Below, piece after piece: positions 1 through 8,132 of a DNA stretch of 64,000 bases. Origin of the DNA: Mycolicibacterium vinylchloridicum (GTDB taxonomy: Bacteria; Actinomycetota; Actinomycetes; Mycobacteriales; Mycobacteriaceae); the NCBI RefSeq assembly GCF_013404075.1, contig NZ_JACBJQ010000012.1:62001-126000 (forward strand). Direction: 5' to 3'. The position numbers were made by a program, and so were the translations under genes. Position 1 is the first letter of the stretch; each line of letters begins with the position of its first letter. The notes under the pieces are model-generated. The model ran no database searches. It worked only from the letters and a program-made list of their open reading frames with translations, and was not told the origin of the DNA.

Positions 1-369
1 CATATGCCCGGTCGCCGTGAAATCGGGCTTGCCCTTGGCGATCCAGTAGATGACGCCGCCGGCGACCAGGCCGCCGATCACCTGGACCACCCAATACGCC
101 GGCAGGGCTTTCCATTCCACGCGTTTGGCCAGTGCAGCACCCAGCGTCACCGCCGGGTTGAAGTGGCCGCCGGAAATGGTGCCGAACGCATACACGCCGG
201 TGAGCACGGTCAGGCCGAAAGCCAGTGACACTCCAAGGAATCCGATGCCCACGGAGCTGTCTTCGGCGGGGTTTGCTGCGAATACAGCTGCGCCACAGCC
301 GCCGAGAACCAGCCAGAAGGTACCGATGAACTCTGCGGCCAGCCGATGCGCCATCGTGGGAGCGTTCAC
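1..369 (-). CDS. Aquaporin Z-like water channel (MIP family), 3' end cut by the window edge
   Basis: Partial gene, 123 codons visible from a GTG at 369; the rest lies left of the window. The translation has the first MIP signature [12 protein letters not shown] (NPA loop) at about residues 56-67, between hydrophobic segments, and the N-terminus [16 protein letters not shown] typical of AqpZ. The GTG is preferred over the in-frame ATG at 354 because AAGGGG lies 7 nt upstream of it. AqpZ proteins are inner-membrane tetrameric water channels; glycerol transport cannot be excluded because the second NPA loop is missing. It lies 125 nt downstream of the ClC gene on the same strand and could be cotranscribed with it. 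Confidence 0.9.
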   Translation of the reverse strand, partial: MNAPTMAHRLAAEFIGTFWLVLGGCGAAVFAANPAEDSSVGIGFLGVSLAFGLTVLTGVYAFGTISGGHFNPAVTLGAALAKRVEWKALPAYWVVQVIGGLVAGGVIYWIAKGKPDFTATGHM

Positions 370-494
370 TGTAAAACCCCTTCACCATTGAACCGGGTCC
401 GTGCTTTGGAGAAATATCCCATGGCTGAGAGCAAGAGCACACGTGTCTTTGCTGAATTGTGTTGAGACGGTGACCCGGCTTTGAGGTCGAATGG

Positions 495-1952
495 CTAGCC
501 GGCGGAACCGTTGGGGTCCTCGCGCTGCGAGGGGGTGTCGCGACCCGAGCAGGCGGTGCGTTGGGCGACTGCCGTCTCGCGGTCGAGTCGCTGCGCCTTG
601 TAGATCGACACCGGCGTGCGCGAGATGAGCAGATAGGCAATTCCCACGGCAACTAGCGCACAGGGAATCACCGAGAAGGACCCGGTCATTTCCGCAACCA
701 TGATCATCACGGCAAGAGGTGCGTGTGCGACGCTGCCGAAGCAGGCCATCATGCCGACGACGACGAAGAGGGCAGGGCTGTCGGGCAAACCTTGTAAGCC
801 GATGTCATGGCCGAGACGCCAAATCGCTGCACCGACGAACGCCCCGACAACGATGCCGGGTCCGAAGATGCCGCCGGAACCCCCTGTGCCAATTGACAAG
901 GACGTCGCGACGATCTTGGCCAGGGGCAGCAGTAGCACGATCCACAGCGGGATGGAAAGCAAAGTGCTGGTATCGGTGGCCTTTTGGGCCCAGCCATATC
1001 CGCTGGCGAGAACCTGCGGGATGAGCAGAGCGAGGACACCGACGAGCAGACCGCCGATTGCCGGCTTGATGACCTTGTTGCCCGGCAGCTTTGCGGTCAG
1101 CGTAACGGTGCCGTAGAAAATCCGGGCGTAGAGATAGCCGAACAGCGCGGCTGCGATGCCCAGCACGACGAACCAGACCAGAATGGCCGGTTGCTCGAAC
1201 CGAAAGTCCGCTGCCACATACCCGAACAGCGGCTCAAAACCAAGAATCGACCCGAATACCGAGTAAGCGGTGGCCGACGTGATGAACCCGGGCACTAGGA
1301 CCTTGTAATCGAAGTCCTCGCGATAGACGATCGACGCCGCGAGGACTGCGCCACCAAGCGGCGCGCCGAAGATCGCACCGATGCCCGATCCGATGCCCAG
1401 CGAGACCGCGATCCGGCCGTCCGCATCGGCAAGATTGAGCCAGCGACTGATCAGCGAACCGAATCCAGCCGAGATCTGCGCGGCTGGTCCTTCCCGGCCG
1501 CCGGAACCCCCGGAGCCGATCGTCAAAGCACTGGCGACCGTCTTAACGACGATTGCACGACCTCTGATAGCGCGGGGATCCGTGTGCACGGCTTCGATGG
1601 CGCTGTCGGTTCCGTGGCCCTCGGCTTCCGGGGCGAACCGGGCCACGATCCACGCCGACAACAGCGCGCCGCCGCACGTGATGAGTGGTATTGCCCAGGG
1701 ACGCACGAATCCCGGCGAGCCAGGTTGGCCGCCGTCCCCGATGGGCTTGGGGATGTCGTAGCCGCCGAGGTGTCCGAGCAGGATCTTGCCGGTGTAGTCC
1801 AGTGCAAGGTAGAACGTGACGGCACCCAAACCGGCGATGACGCCGATCGCGACGCCCAGGATCAACCATTTACGCAGAAAGCCCGACCGGCGGATGAAGG
1901 CGCCCAACCGGCCGCCAGGCTCGACGTCACTATCCGGACGCGGGTGCGGCAT
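495..1952 (-). CDS. ClC family chloride channel or H+/Cl- antiporter, without CBS domains
   Basis: 485-residue polytopic membrane protein. The selectivity-filter elements are present: GSGGSGGREGP (GREGP at residues 152-156, holding the gating glutamate) and GGSGGIFGP (361-365). Unlike its divergent neighbour it ends soon after the last membrane helix and has no CBS pair. The ATG at 1952 (MPHPRPDSD) is chosen: the frame stays open to 2159, but the extra 69 residues are non-membrane and would run through the regulatory region. M. tuberculosis has a ClC gene (Rv0143c) in the equivalent neighbourhood. Whether this is a channel or an exchanger, and for which anion, cannot be read from these motifs. 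Confidence 0.9.
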   Translation of the reverse strand: MPHPRPDSDVEPGGRLGAFIRRSGFLRKWLILGVAIGVIAGLGAVTFYLALDYTGKILLGHLGGYDIPKPIGDGGQPGSPGFVRPWAIPLITCGGALLSAWIVARFAPEAEGHGTDSAIEAVHTDPRAIRGRAIVVKTVASALTIGSGGSGGREGPAAQISAGFGSLISRWLNLADADGRIAVSLGIGSGIGAIFGAPLGGAVLAASIVYREDFDYKVLVPGFITSATAYSVFGSILGFEPLFGYVAADFRFEQPAILVWFVVLGIAAALFGYLYARIFYGTVTLTAKLPGNKVIKPAIGGLLVGVLALLIPQVLASGYGWAQKATDTSTLLSIPLWIVLLLPLAKIVATSLSIGTGGSGGIFGPGIVVGAFVGAAIWRLGHDIGLQGLPDSPALFVVVGMMACFGSVAHAPLAVMIMVAEMTGSFSVIPCALVAVGIAYLLISRTPVSIYKAQRLDRETAVAQRTACSGRDTPSQREDPNGSAG

Positions 1953-2132
1953 GGTGCGGATGCTAGCAGGCGCGGCCGAAGCGTGGCCGGGGTCCGCGCG
2001 AGGGGGAATCGAATCATGTTGCAGCTCAGCAGATTCTGTGCAGACTGGCGATCCGGCCGTCGCCGGATAGCGCGACCCAGGTGCAGAATGCGGATGGGCA
2101 ACGGTGTCGTCTCTAACAGCCTGATTACTGAA

Positions 2133-2157
2133 GCAGTATGCAACTCTTGCATACTGC
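2133..2157. promoter_or_regulatory. Perfect 11-bp inverted repeat between the two divergent ClC genes
   Basis: GCAGTATGCAA (2133-2143) and its exact reverse complement TTGCATACTGC (2147-2157) are separated by three bases. The repeat lies over the possible ATG start (2138) of the rightward ClC gene and 181 nt upstream of the leftward one. It could be an operator for a dimeric repressor, or a 5' hairpin if the transcript starts upstream. No regulator gene is adjacent. Confidence 0.6.
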
Positions 2158-3931
2158 AAGGGTGAGTAATGGTCTCGGCACGCCGCGCAGAATCCCCGTG
2201 CCGAGTCGAGCGCTGTGGATCAGCTGGCTCCGGGACAGCTCGTCGGCACTGGTAGTGCTCGCCGTCGCCGTCGGCGCGGTGACCGGCGTCGGCGCGGTCG
2301 GCTTTCGATTCCTGATCACATTCTTCACCAGGTTCTTCACCGGTTATGACGACTACTCAGGCGTGGGTCGGGTGCCGAGCGAGCACTGGCCATGCCTTGG
2401 TGTCTGGTTCCTGCTCTTGGCCCCGGTGATCGCCGGTGCGATCTACGGCCCCATCGTGCACTGGTTCGCGCCCGAGGCGCGCGGACACGGGGTACCGGAG
2501 GTGATGTACGCGGTAAGTCATAAGGGCGGCCGAATCGCGCCGCAGGTCACCTTGGTGAAAGCTCTCGCCTCGGCGCTGTGTATCGGGGGCGGCGGATCGG
2601 TTGGCAGGGAGGGGCCGATTGTCCAGATCGGTTCCGCCACCGGGTCCACGGTGGCGCAGATACTTCGGCTGGACACCGCGCGCGTTCGGCTCCTGGTCGC
2701 GTGCGGGGCGGCCGCGGGTATCTCGGCAACCTTCAACGCGCCGCTGGCCGGACCGTTCTTCGCAATGGAACTCATCCTCCGTGACTTTGCTGCCCAGTCA
2801 TTCGGCGCAGTCGTGTTGTCGAGTGTCACCGCCGACGTCGTCGGGCGGGCGATGCTGGGTAACCACCCGTTCCTCTCGTTGCCGTCATTCGCAGTCCGCA
2901 GTCCGGTCGAGTACCTGCTCTACGTCGCCCTCGGGATCGCCGTTGGGGTGGTCGGCGTCGCTTTCTCCAAGATTCTCTACCTGGTGGAGGACGCGTGCGA
3001 CTGGCTGTGGCGTGGACCGGAGTGGGCTAGACCGGCTGTCGGTGGACTACTTCTGGGAGGCGTCCTCGTGGCGCTGCCCCAGATGTACGGGGTCGGGTAC
3101 CCAGTCCTGGAGAACGCAGTCGAGGGCCATTATGTGATCGGTCTGCTGTTGCTGTTGATGGTTGGCAAGATGTTTGCCACCAGCCTCACCATCGGGATCG
3201 GCGGGTCCGGTGGCGTGTTCGCGCCGACGCTGTTCGTGGGCGCGATGGCCGGAACCGCGTTCGGGGCAGTTGCCCACGGCGTGTTTCCCAACCTCACCGA
3301 ATCCGCCGGCGCGTACGGGTTGATCGGAATGGGCGCAGCTCTCGCAGGCGCGACGCGGGCACCAATCACCGCGGTGGTAATCCTGTTCGAACTCACCGGC
3401 GAGTACTCGATCATCCTGCCCCTCATGGCTGCGGTTGCGATGGCTGCCGGCACCGCGCATCTGCTGTCCAGAGACACCATTTACACCGCAAAGTTGTGGC
3501 GCCGCGGCGTAGATCTCGACACGCTCCCGGCCGATCTGCCGGATCTCCACGCGGTGGAGCTGGCTGCCCCCGCGCCCGAGCCGCTGGCCGTCGGCAGCTC
3601 TCTGCGCGGCGCCGCCAAGGCGCTGTCGCAGAACGTCTTTGGCATGTTGCCTGCGGTAGCCGAGGACGGGCGCTACGCGGGTTGTGTCGCCGCCGAGGAC
3701 GTCGCCGAGGCGCTCGAGGACCCGAACGGCCCCGCCACGATTGCCGAGCTGGTCAAGCCGACGGCCTTCGTCAGTGCGGATGCCAACGTCCGCGACATCC
3801 TCAACGCGCTGAAGGGCCGAGGCGGTACCGGCCTGCCGGTGCTGGACACTGCTCGGACGTCTCTCATCGGCTGGGTCACCTACGAAACGGTGTTGTCGCG
3901 CCTTCACCCCGACCCCGGGGTTCAGGACTAG
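2138..3931 (+). CDS. ClC family chloride channel or antiporter with C-terminal CBS pair
   Basis: Up to 597 residues. Membrane core at about 35-455 with the ClC motifs GGSVGREGP (GREGP 156-160) and GGSGGVFAP (GVFAP 359-363). The cytosolic tail, about 470-590, contains two CBS-like halves that usually bind adenine nucleotides and gate transport. The start is uncertain: the ATG at 2138 lies inside an inverted repeat, and a GTG at 2162 (VSNGLGTPRR) is equally possible and would leave the repeat untranslated. The stop overlaps that of ptsH by a few bases in convergent orientation. It is clearly diverged from the neighbouring ClC, so this is not a recent tandem duplication. Confidence 0.9.
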   Translation: MQLLHTARVSNGLGTPRRIPVPSRALWISWLRDSSSALVVLAVAVGAVTGVGAVGFRFLITFFTRFFTGYDDYSGVGRVPSEHWPCLGVWFLLLAPVIAGAIYGPIVHWFAPEARGHGVPEVMYAVSHKGGRIAPQVTLVKALASALCIGGGGSVGREGPIVQIGSATGSTVAQILRLDTARVRLLVACGAAAGISATFNAPLAGPFFAMELILRDFAAQSFGAVVLSSVTADVVGRAMLGNHPFLSLPSFAVRSPVEYLLYVALGIAVGVVGVAFSKILYLVEDACDWLWRGPEWARPAVGGLLLGGVLVALPQMYGVGYPVLENAVEGHYVIGLLLLLMVGKMFATSLTIGIGGSGGVFAPTLFVGAMAGTAFGAVAHGVFPNLTESAGAYGLIGMGAALAGATRAPITAVVILFELTGEYSIILPLMAAVAMAAGTAHLLSRDTIYTAKLWRRGVDLDTLPADLPDLHAVELAAPAPEPLAVGSSLRGAAKALSQNVFGMLPAVAEDGRYAGCVAAEDVAEALEDPNGPATIAELVKPTAFVSADANVRDILNALKGRGGTGLPVLDTARTSLIGWVTYETVLSRLHPDPGVQD

Positions 3932-4185
3932 GCGTCGAGGTCCTGCTGAACGAGGTCGGCGATGGTCTTGCAGGCTGTCTCGTCCTCGGAGGCGACCGTG
4001 ACCTGCGCACCGTTCCCGGCCCCCAGCGTCATGATCATCAGCGCCGAACCGGCATCCACCGGTTCGCCGCCGTCGACGGACAGCGTCACCGGAACACCGG
4101 CATTGACAACGGCCTCGGAGATGATCGCGGCCGGGCGGGCGTGCAGGCCGATCGCTGAGCCGACGATGACGGTCTTGGTGTGCAT
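3928..4185 (-). CDS. ptsH: Phosphocarrier protein HPr
   Basis: 85 residues, normal length for HPr. The active-site histidine is His15 in GLHARPA, which takes phosphate from Enzyme I and passes it to the EIIA domain. Ser47 (GSALM) is at the usual regulatory serine position, but no HPr kinase is visible here. A strong AGAAGGAG ribosome binding site lies just before the ATG. It is the last gene of the leftward fruR-fruK-fruA-ptsH unit, 61 nt after fruA, so the general PTS carrier seems to be expressed with the fructose-specific genes. Confidence 0.95.
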   Translation of the reverse strand: MHTKTVIVGSAIGLHARPAAIISEAVVNAGVPVTLSVDGGEPVDAGSALMIMTLGAGNGAQVTVASEDETACKTIADLVQQDLDA

Positions 4186-4246
4186 GAGACTCCTTCTGTT
4201 GGCGTCGAGATCGACGTAATGGTGATGTTTACTTGAACTTTCGCGA

Positions 4247-6256
4247 TCAAACTGCCGTTTGGGCGACGGCGGGGGTGGCGACAGATCGGTTGGTGAACTG
4301 TTTGGCGCCGAGGACTGCGAACGCGCTGACGGCGGTGCCTGCGGCCAGGGCCACCAGGAACCAGACCAGCTTGCTGATTGCGAAGAACACGAAGATCCCG
4401 CCGTGTGGCACGGTCTGGGAGACTCCGAAGGCCATGATCAGTGCGCCGGTGACGGCGCCGCCGGCCATCATCGACGGGATGACCCGCAGCGGGTCGGCAG
4501 CAGCGAACGGGATCGCGCCCTCGGAGATGAACGAGGCGCCCAACAACCATGCGGCCCGGCCATTCTCGCGCTCGGGCTCGCTGAAAAGCCCCGGGCGGAC
4601 GGTGGTGGCAAGTGCCATCGCCAGCGGCGGCACCATGCCGGCAGCCATCACCGCGGCCATGATGCGCAGTGAGGCGGGGTCGGTCACCGACAGACCCGCG
4701 ACCGCGAATGCGTAGGCGGCTTTGTTCACCGGGCCACCGAGATCGAAGCACATCATCAAGCCCAGGATGATGCCGAGAATGATCACGGAGCCGCCGGTGA
4801 GGCCGTTGAGCCAATTCGTCAACCCGGAGGTGATCGCGGCCAGTGGGCGGCCCAGTAGCAAGAACATCAGCAGGCCGACGACCAGCGACGCGAACAGCGG
4901 AATGATCACCACCGGCATCAGGCCGCGCAGCCATTGCGGCACGTTGATCCGGCTGATCCAGAGCGCCGAGAATCCGGCGATCAGGCCGCCGACGATACCG
5001 CCGATGAAGCCGCCGCCGACGAACACCGCCACCGCGCCCGCGGTGAAACCCGGTGCGATACCAGGCCGGTCGGCGATCGCAAACGAGATGTAGCCCGCCA
5101 GTGCCGGAACCAGGAAGCTGAACGCCAGCCCGCCGAGGGTGAACAACACCGCTCCGAGGTACTGGGCGAAGCCGCCACTCGGCAGGTTGGTCAGTGAGTT
5201 GGTGGTCGCGATGATGTTGCCCAGCGGTGTCTTGCCGTCAGGCTTGTTGGCGATGTCGGCGCCTGCGAACAGGAAGCCGAGTGCGATCAGCAGACCGCCG
5301 GCGGCCACGAACGGAATCATGTAGCTGACACCGGTGAGCAGGATCTGCCTGATCCGGGTGCCCCAGCCGACCCCGCCCGCCGAGGCGCCGCTGTCGGCCG
5401 CGCTCGCCGTGCCCTCGACCCGCGGGGCCTTCGGATTATCAGACGCGGCAACGGCTTCGGCGATCATGGTGTCGGGCTCATTGATGGCCCGCTTCACCCC
5501 GGAGGCGATCACCGGTTTGCCCGCGAACCGCTGACGGTCTTTGACCCCGACGTCGGTGGCGAAGATGACGGCGTCGGCATCGCTGATGGTCTGCGCGCTC
5601 ACCGGAGTGCTGCCCGAAGAGCCCTGGGTTTCCACCGTCAGGGTCACTCCGGCACGCTCGGCAGCCAGCTTCAGCGCGTCGGCAGCCATATAGGTGTGGG
5701 CGATACCCGTCGGGCACGCCGTGATCGCGACGATCGACTTGCTCTGCGCCCCAGCAGGTTCAGTGGGCGCCGCAGCGGCGGGCTTGGTGCCATCGGGATT
5801 GACGACACCGTCGACGAGGCCCACCACGTCGTCGGCGGATTTGGCGTCTCGCAACGATTGCACGAAGTCCGGCCGGACCAGGGCGCGCGCCAGGCTGGAC
5901 AGCAGCTTCATGTGCTCGGCGCCCGCGCCGTCCGGTGCGGCGATCAGGAACACGAGATCCGCGGGACCGTCCGGCGCTCCGAAGTCGACCTTCGGTGCCA
6001 GCCGGGCGAACCCGATCGACGGGCTGGCCACTGCCGCCGAGCGGCAGTGCGGGATCGCGATACCGCCGGGAAGCCCGGTGGCGGACTGTGCTTCTCGGGC
6101 CATGGCCGCGGCCTGAAGTGCCGCGCCGTCGCTGACCCGTCCGCTGTCGGCGAGTCGGGTGGCGAGCCGGCCGATCACCGACTCCTTGTCCGACCCGGCG
6201 TCGACGTCGAGGAGCACCAAGTCGGTGCTGATGATGGAAGTGGCGGAGTGCGTCAT
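4247..6256 (-). CDS. fruA: Fructose-specific PTS EIIABC transporter
   Basis: 669 residues in domain order EIIA-EIIB-EIIC. EIIA (about 1-150) has the phosphorylated His70 in GGIAIPHC. After an Ala/Pro-rich linker, EIIB (about 173-275) has Cys181 in ITACPTGIAHTYMAA. The EIIC membrane domain (about 310-660) carries fructose across the membrane and releases fructose 1-phosphate. Start ATG at 6256, with AGAAGG upstream; the frame is open further upstream but that region is occupied by fruK. It begins 19 nt after the fruK stop, fitting one operon for uptake and the second phosphorylation. Confidence 0.95.
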   Translation of the reverse strand: MTHSATSIISTDLVLLDVDAGSDKESVIGRLATRLADSGRVSDGAALQAAAMAREAQSATGLPGGIAIPHCRSAAVASPSIGFARLAPKVDFGAPDGPADLVFLIAAPDGAGAEHMKLLSSLARALVRPDFVQSLRDAKSADDVVGLVDGVVNPDGTKPAAAAPTEPAGAQSKSIVAITACPTGIAHTYMAADALKLAAERAGVTLTVETQGSSGSTPVSAQTISDADAVIFATDVGVKDRQRFAGKPVIASGVKRAINEPDTMIAEAVAASDNPKAPRVEGTASAADSGASAGGVGWGTRIRQILLTGVSYMIPFVAAGGLLIALGFLFAGADIANKPDGKTPLGNIIATTNSLTNLPSGGFAQYLGAVLFTLGGLAFSFLVPALAGYISFAIADRPGIAPGFTAGAVAVFVGGGFIGGIVGGLIAGFSALWISRINVPQWLRGLMPVVIIPLFASLVVGLLMFLLLGRPLAAITSGLTNWLNGLTGGSVIILGIILGLMMCFDLGGPVNKAAYAFAVAGLSVTDPASLRIMAAVMAAGMVPPLAMALATTVRPGLFSEPERENGRAAWLLGASFISEGAIPFAAADPLRVIPSMMAGGAVTGALIMAFGVSQTVPHGGIFVFFAISKLVWFLVALAAGTAVSAFAVLGAKQFTNRSVATPAVAQTAV

Positions 6257-6275
6257 GGTGAAATGCCTTCTGCTA

Positions 6276-7253
6276 TCAGGATCGGGCGGGGTAGGGCGAT
6301 ATCGAAGTGACCGCCACATCATCGAGGTCGATCTCGGCCGGGGACGGCAGCGCCGAACCGGGAAGTGCCGCAGCGGCGCTGCCGTAGGCGACGGCCATCT
6401 GCAGTCGTTGCGGCGCCTGGGCGCCGCCGACGTCGGCGCGTACATAACCCGCGAGGGAGGAGTCGCCGGCGCCGACGGTGCTCCTGGTTTGGATCGGTGG
6501 CGGTGTAGCCAGCCAGCTCCCGGTGTCGTTGACCAGTAATGCGCCCGCCGCGCCGAGCGTGGCCAGCACCGTCTTGGCCCCACGGTCGAGCAGTTGCCGG
6601 GCGGCATCGACGACGGGATCCGGATTACCCTGGGCCAGGGCATCTTCCAAACTCTGCGCGTCGAGCCCGGCCAGGCTGGCCAGTTCCTCGGCGTTCGGCT
6701 TGATCAGGTCAGGTGCGGCGGTGGCGAAACCGGCGGCCAGCGCGGCCAACGGGGCATCGGAGGTGTCGACGGCGACTTTGCAGTCGTAGGGCTGCAATTG
6801 GGCTACCACGTCGGCGTACCAGCTATCCGGGATGCCAGGCGGCAGGGAGCCGGACAGCACCACCCACCGCGCCAGGGCCGCGCGATCGAGGATCGCCTGG
6901 GTCAGGGCGGCCAGGACGGGCGCGTCGATCACCGCGCCCGGCTCGTTGATCTTCGTTGTGGTGCCGTCGGGTTCGGTGATCGTGAGATTGGTGCGTACTG
7001 CGCCGTCGATCGGCACTGCGTAGAACGGGACACCGCGGGACCCGAGTGCGGTGATGATGGGGTCGTGCTGTGCGGCGGGCAGCACTGCCACGGTGCTCAG
7101 CCCGGCCAGCGTGAGCGCCCGAGCGACGTTCACGCCCTTGCCGCCCGGTTCGTTCGTCACCGACTGCACCCGGTGCACGGCGCCGCGAACCAGTGGGGCG
7201 GGCAGCGTCACCGTACGGTCGATGCTCGGATTGGGTGTGACGGTGACGATCAT
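6276..7253 (-). CDS. fruK: 1-phosphofructokinase
   Basis: 325 residues, PfkB/ribokinase family. The N-terminus MIVTVTPNPSIDRT and the glycine-rich NEPGGKGVNVARAL are typical of 1-phosphofructokinases; the C-terminal catalytic motif reads VGAGDSSLAGY, where the Asp is the catalytic base. It converts the fructose 1-phosphate made by FruA into fructose 1,6-bisphosphate. The ATG overlaps the stop codon of the upstream DeoR regulator by 3-4 nt, indicating translational coupling. Tagatose-6-phosphate kinase is the alternative within the family, but the fruA context argues for FruK. Confidence 0.93.
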   Translation of the reverse strand: MIVTVTPNPSIDRTVTLPAPLVRGAVHRVQSVTNEPGGKGVNVARALTLAGLSTVAVLPAAQHDPIITALGSRGVPFYAVPIDGAVRTNLTITEPDGTTTKINEPGAVIDAPVLAALTQAILDRAALARWVVLSGSLPPGIPDSWYADVVAQLQPYDCKVAVDTSDAPLAALAAGFATAAPDLIKPNAEELASLAGLDAQSLEDALAQGNPDPVVDAARQLLDRGAKTVLATLGAAGALLVNDTGSWLATPPPIQTRSTVGAGDSSLAGYVRADVGGAQAPQRLQMAVAYGSAAAALPGSALPSPAEIDLDDVAVTSISPYPARS

Positions 7254-8029
7254 GATTCCCCTCCTGCCACAACGACTTCGATGCCCTGCTCGGTCAGCGC
7301 GGCGCGATCGGCCGCGTTGATCTCACGGTCGGTGATCAGCGCGTCGACGCTGTCGATCGGGGCGAAGCTGACGAACTCCTCGCGACCGATCTTCGACGAA
7401 TCAGCCAGCACGACAACGTAATTGGCGCATCGAACCATCGCGCGTTTGACGGCCGCCTCGTCGCTGTCGGGCGTGGAGAGCCCGTGGCGCACGGTGATGC
7501 CGTTGCTGCCGATGAAGGCGATGTCGACGCGCAGGGTGTCCAGCGCGCGCAACACCGGTTCGCCGACGGCTGCCTGGGTCAGGCCGCGGACACGGCCGCC
7601 GAGCAACTGCAGGGTGATCGACGGCATGGCGGCCAGCCGCGCGGCGATCGGCACCGAATTGGTGACCGCGACCAGCTCCCGGTCGGCGGGCAGCATGGCC
7701 GCGACGCGGGCGGTGGTGGTGCCGGCGTCGAACAGCACCGTCGCACCCGACAGCGGCAGGAATTCGGCGGCGGCCTTGGCGATGGCCTCCTTGTAATCGG
7801 CGCGGGTGGTCTCCCGCTCGTCGACGCCGGGCTCGACCACGTGCAGCGCCCGCACCGGGACGGCACCGCCGTGCACCCGCCGCAGCACCCCGGCTCGGTC
7901 CAGGACCGCGAGGTCGCGACGCACCGTTTCGGTCGTGACGTCGTAGGCCTGGGCGAGTTCAGTGACCGAGGCTCGTCCCTGGGACAGCACTCGGGCGGCG
8001 ATCGCCTGCTGACGTTCTTCCGGGTACAC
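7250..8029 (-). CDS. fruR: DeoR family transcriptional regulator of the fructose PTS genes
   Basis: 259 residues. The N-terminal DeoR helix-turn-helix (about 5-57: RQQAIAARVL ... VTTETVRRDLAVL) is followed by a DeoR C-terminal sensor domain, the type that binds phosphorylated sugars, with a typical glycine-rich segment (LFDAGTTTARVA). GTG start at 8029 with GGAG 8 nt upstream. It is the first gene of the leftward fru operon and divergent from ptsI, so it most probably represses both directions, with a sugar phosphate such as fructose 1-phosphate as inducer. That ligand is inferred from family and context. Confidence 0.9.
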   Translation of the reverse strand: MYPEERQQAIAARVLSQGRASVTELAQAYDVTTETVRRDLAVLDRAGVLRRVHGGAVPVRALHVVEPGVDERETTRADYKEAIAKAAAEFLPLSGATVLFDAGTTTARVAAMLPADRELVAVTNSVPIAARLAAMPSITLQLLGGRVRGLTQAAVGEPVLRALDTLRVDIAFIGSNGITVRHGLSTPDSDEAAVKRAMVRCANYVVVLADSSKIGREEFVSFAPIDSVDALITDREINAADRAALTEQGIEVVVAGGES

Positions 8030-8096
8030 AATTCTCCGTTTATGTGGGCTTGTGGCCGAATCGGATGTTGATATGTGTTGTTTTACCCCCGTTCGT

Positions 8097-8110
8097 GTTG
8101 ACTTGTCAAC
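8097..8110. promoter_or_regulatory. Operator-like palindrome GTTGAC-TT-GTCAAC between fruR and ptsI
   Basis: Perfect 6-bp arms with a 2-bp spacer. The left arm forms the -35 element of the proposed ptsI promoter, so a protein bound here would block ptsI transcription. Further GTTG-type half-sites lie at about 8066-8080. The DeoR regulator encoded next to it is the obvious candidate binder. Confidence 0.6.
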
Positions 8111-8125
8111 GATCCGTTGTAACCT
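8098..8125 (+). promoter_or_regulatory. Predicted ptsI promoter giving a leaderless mRNA
   Basis: -35 TTGACT at 8098-8103, 16-nt spacer, -10 TAACCT at 8120-8125. Seven bases separate the -10 box from the ATG at 8133, so transcription would start at or next to the start codon. No Shine-Dalgarno sequence precedes ptsI. Confidence 0.6.
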
Positions 8126-8132
8126 AGTTCAC

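Noticed and set aside
1953..2159. 69-residue N-terminal extension of the leftward ClC protein
   Set aside because: The frame is open but the extension is not membrane-like, would cross the inverted repeat and is absent from ClC proteins generally.
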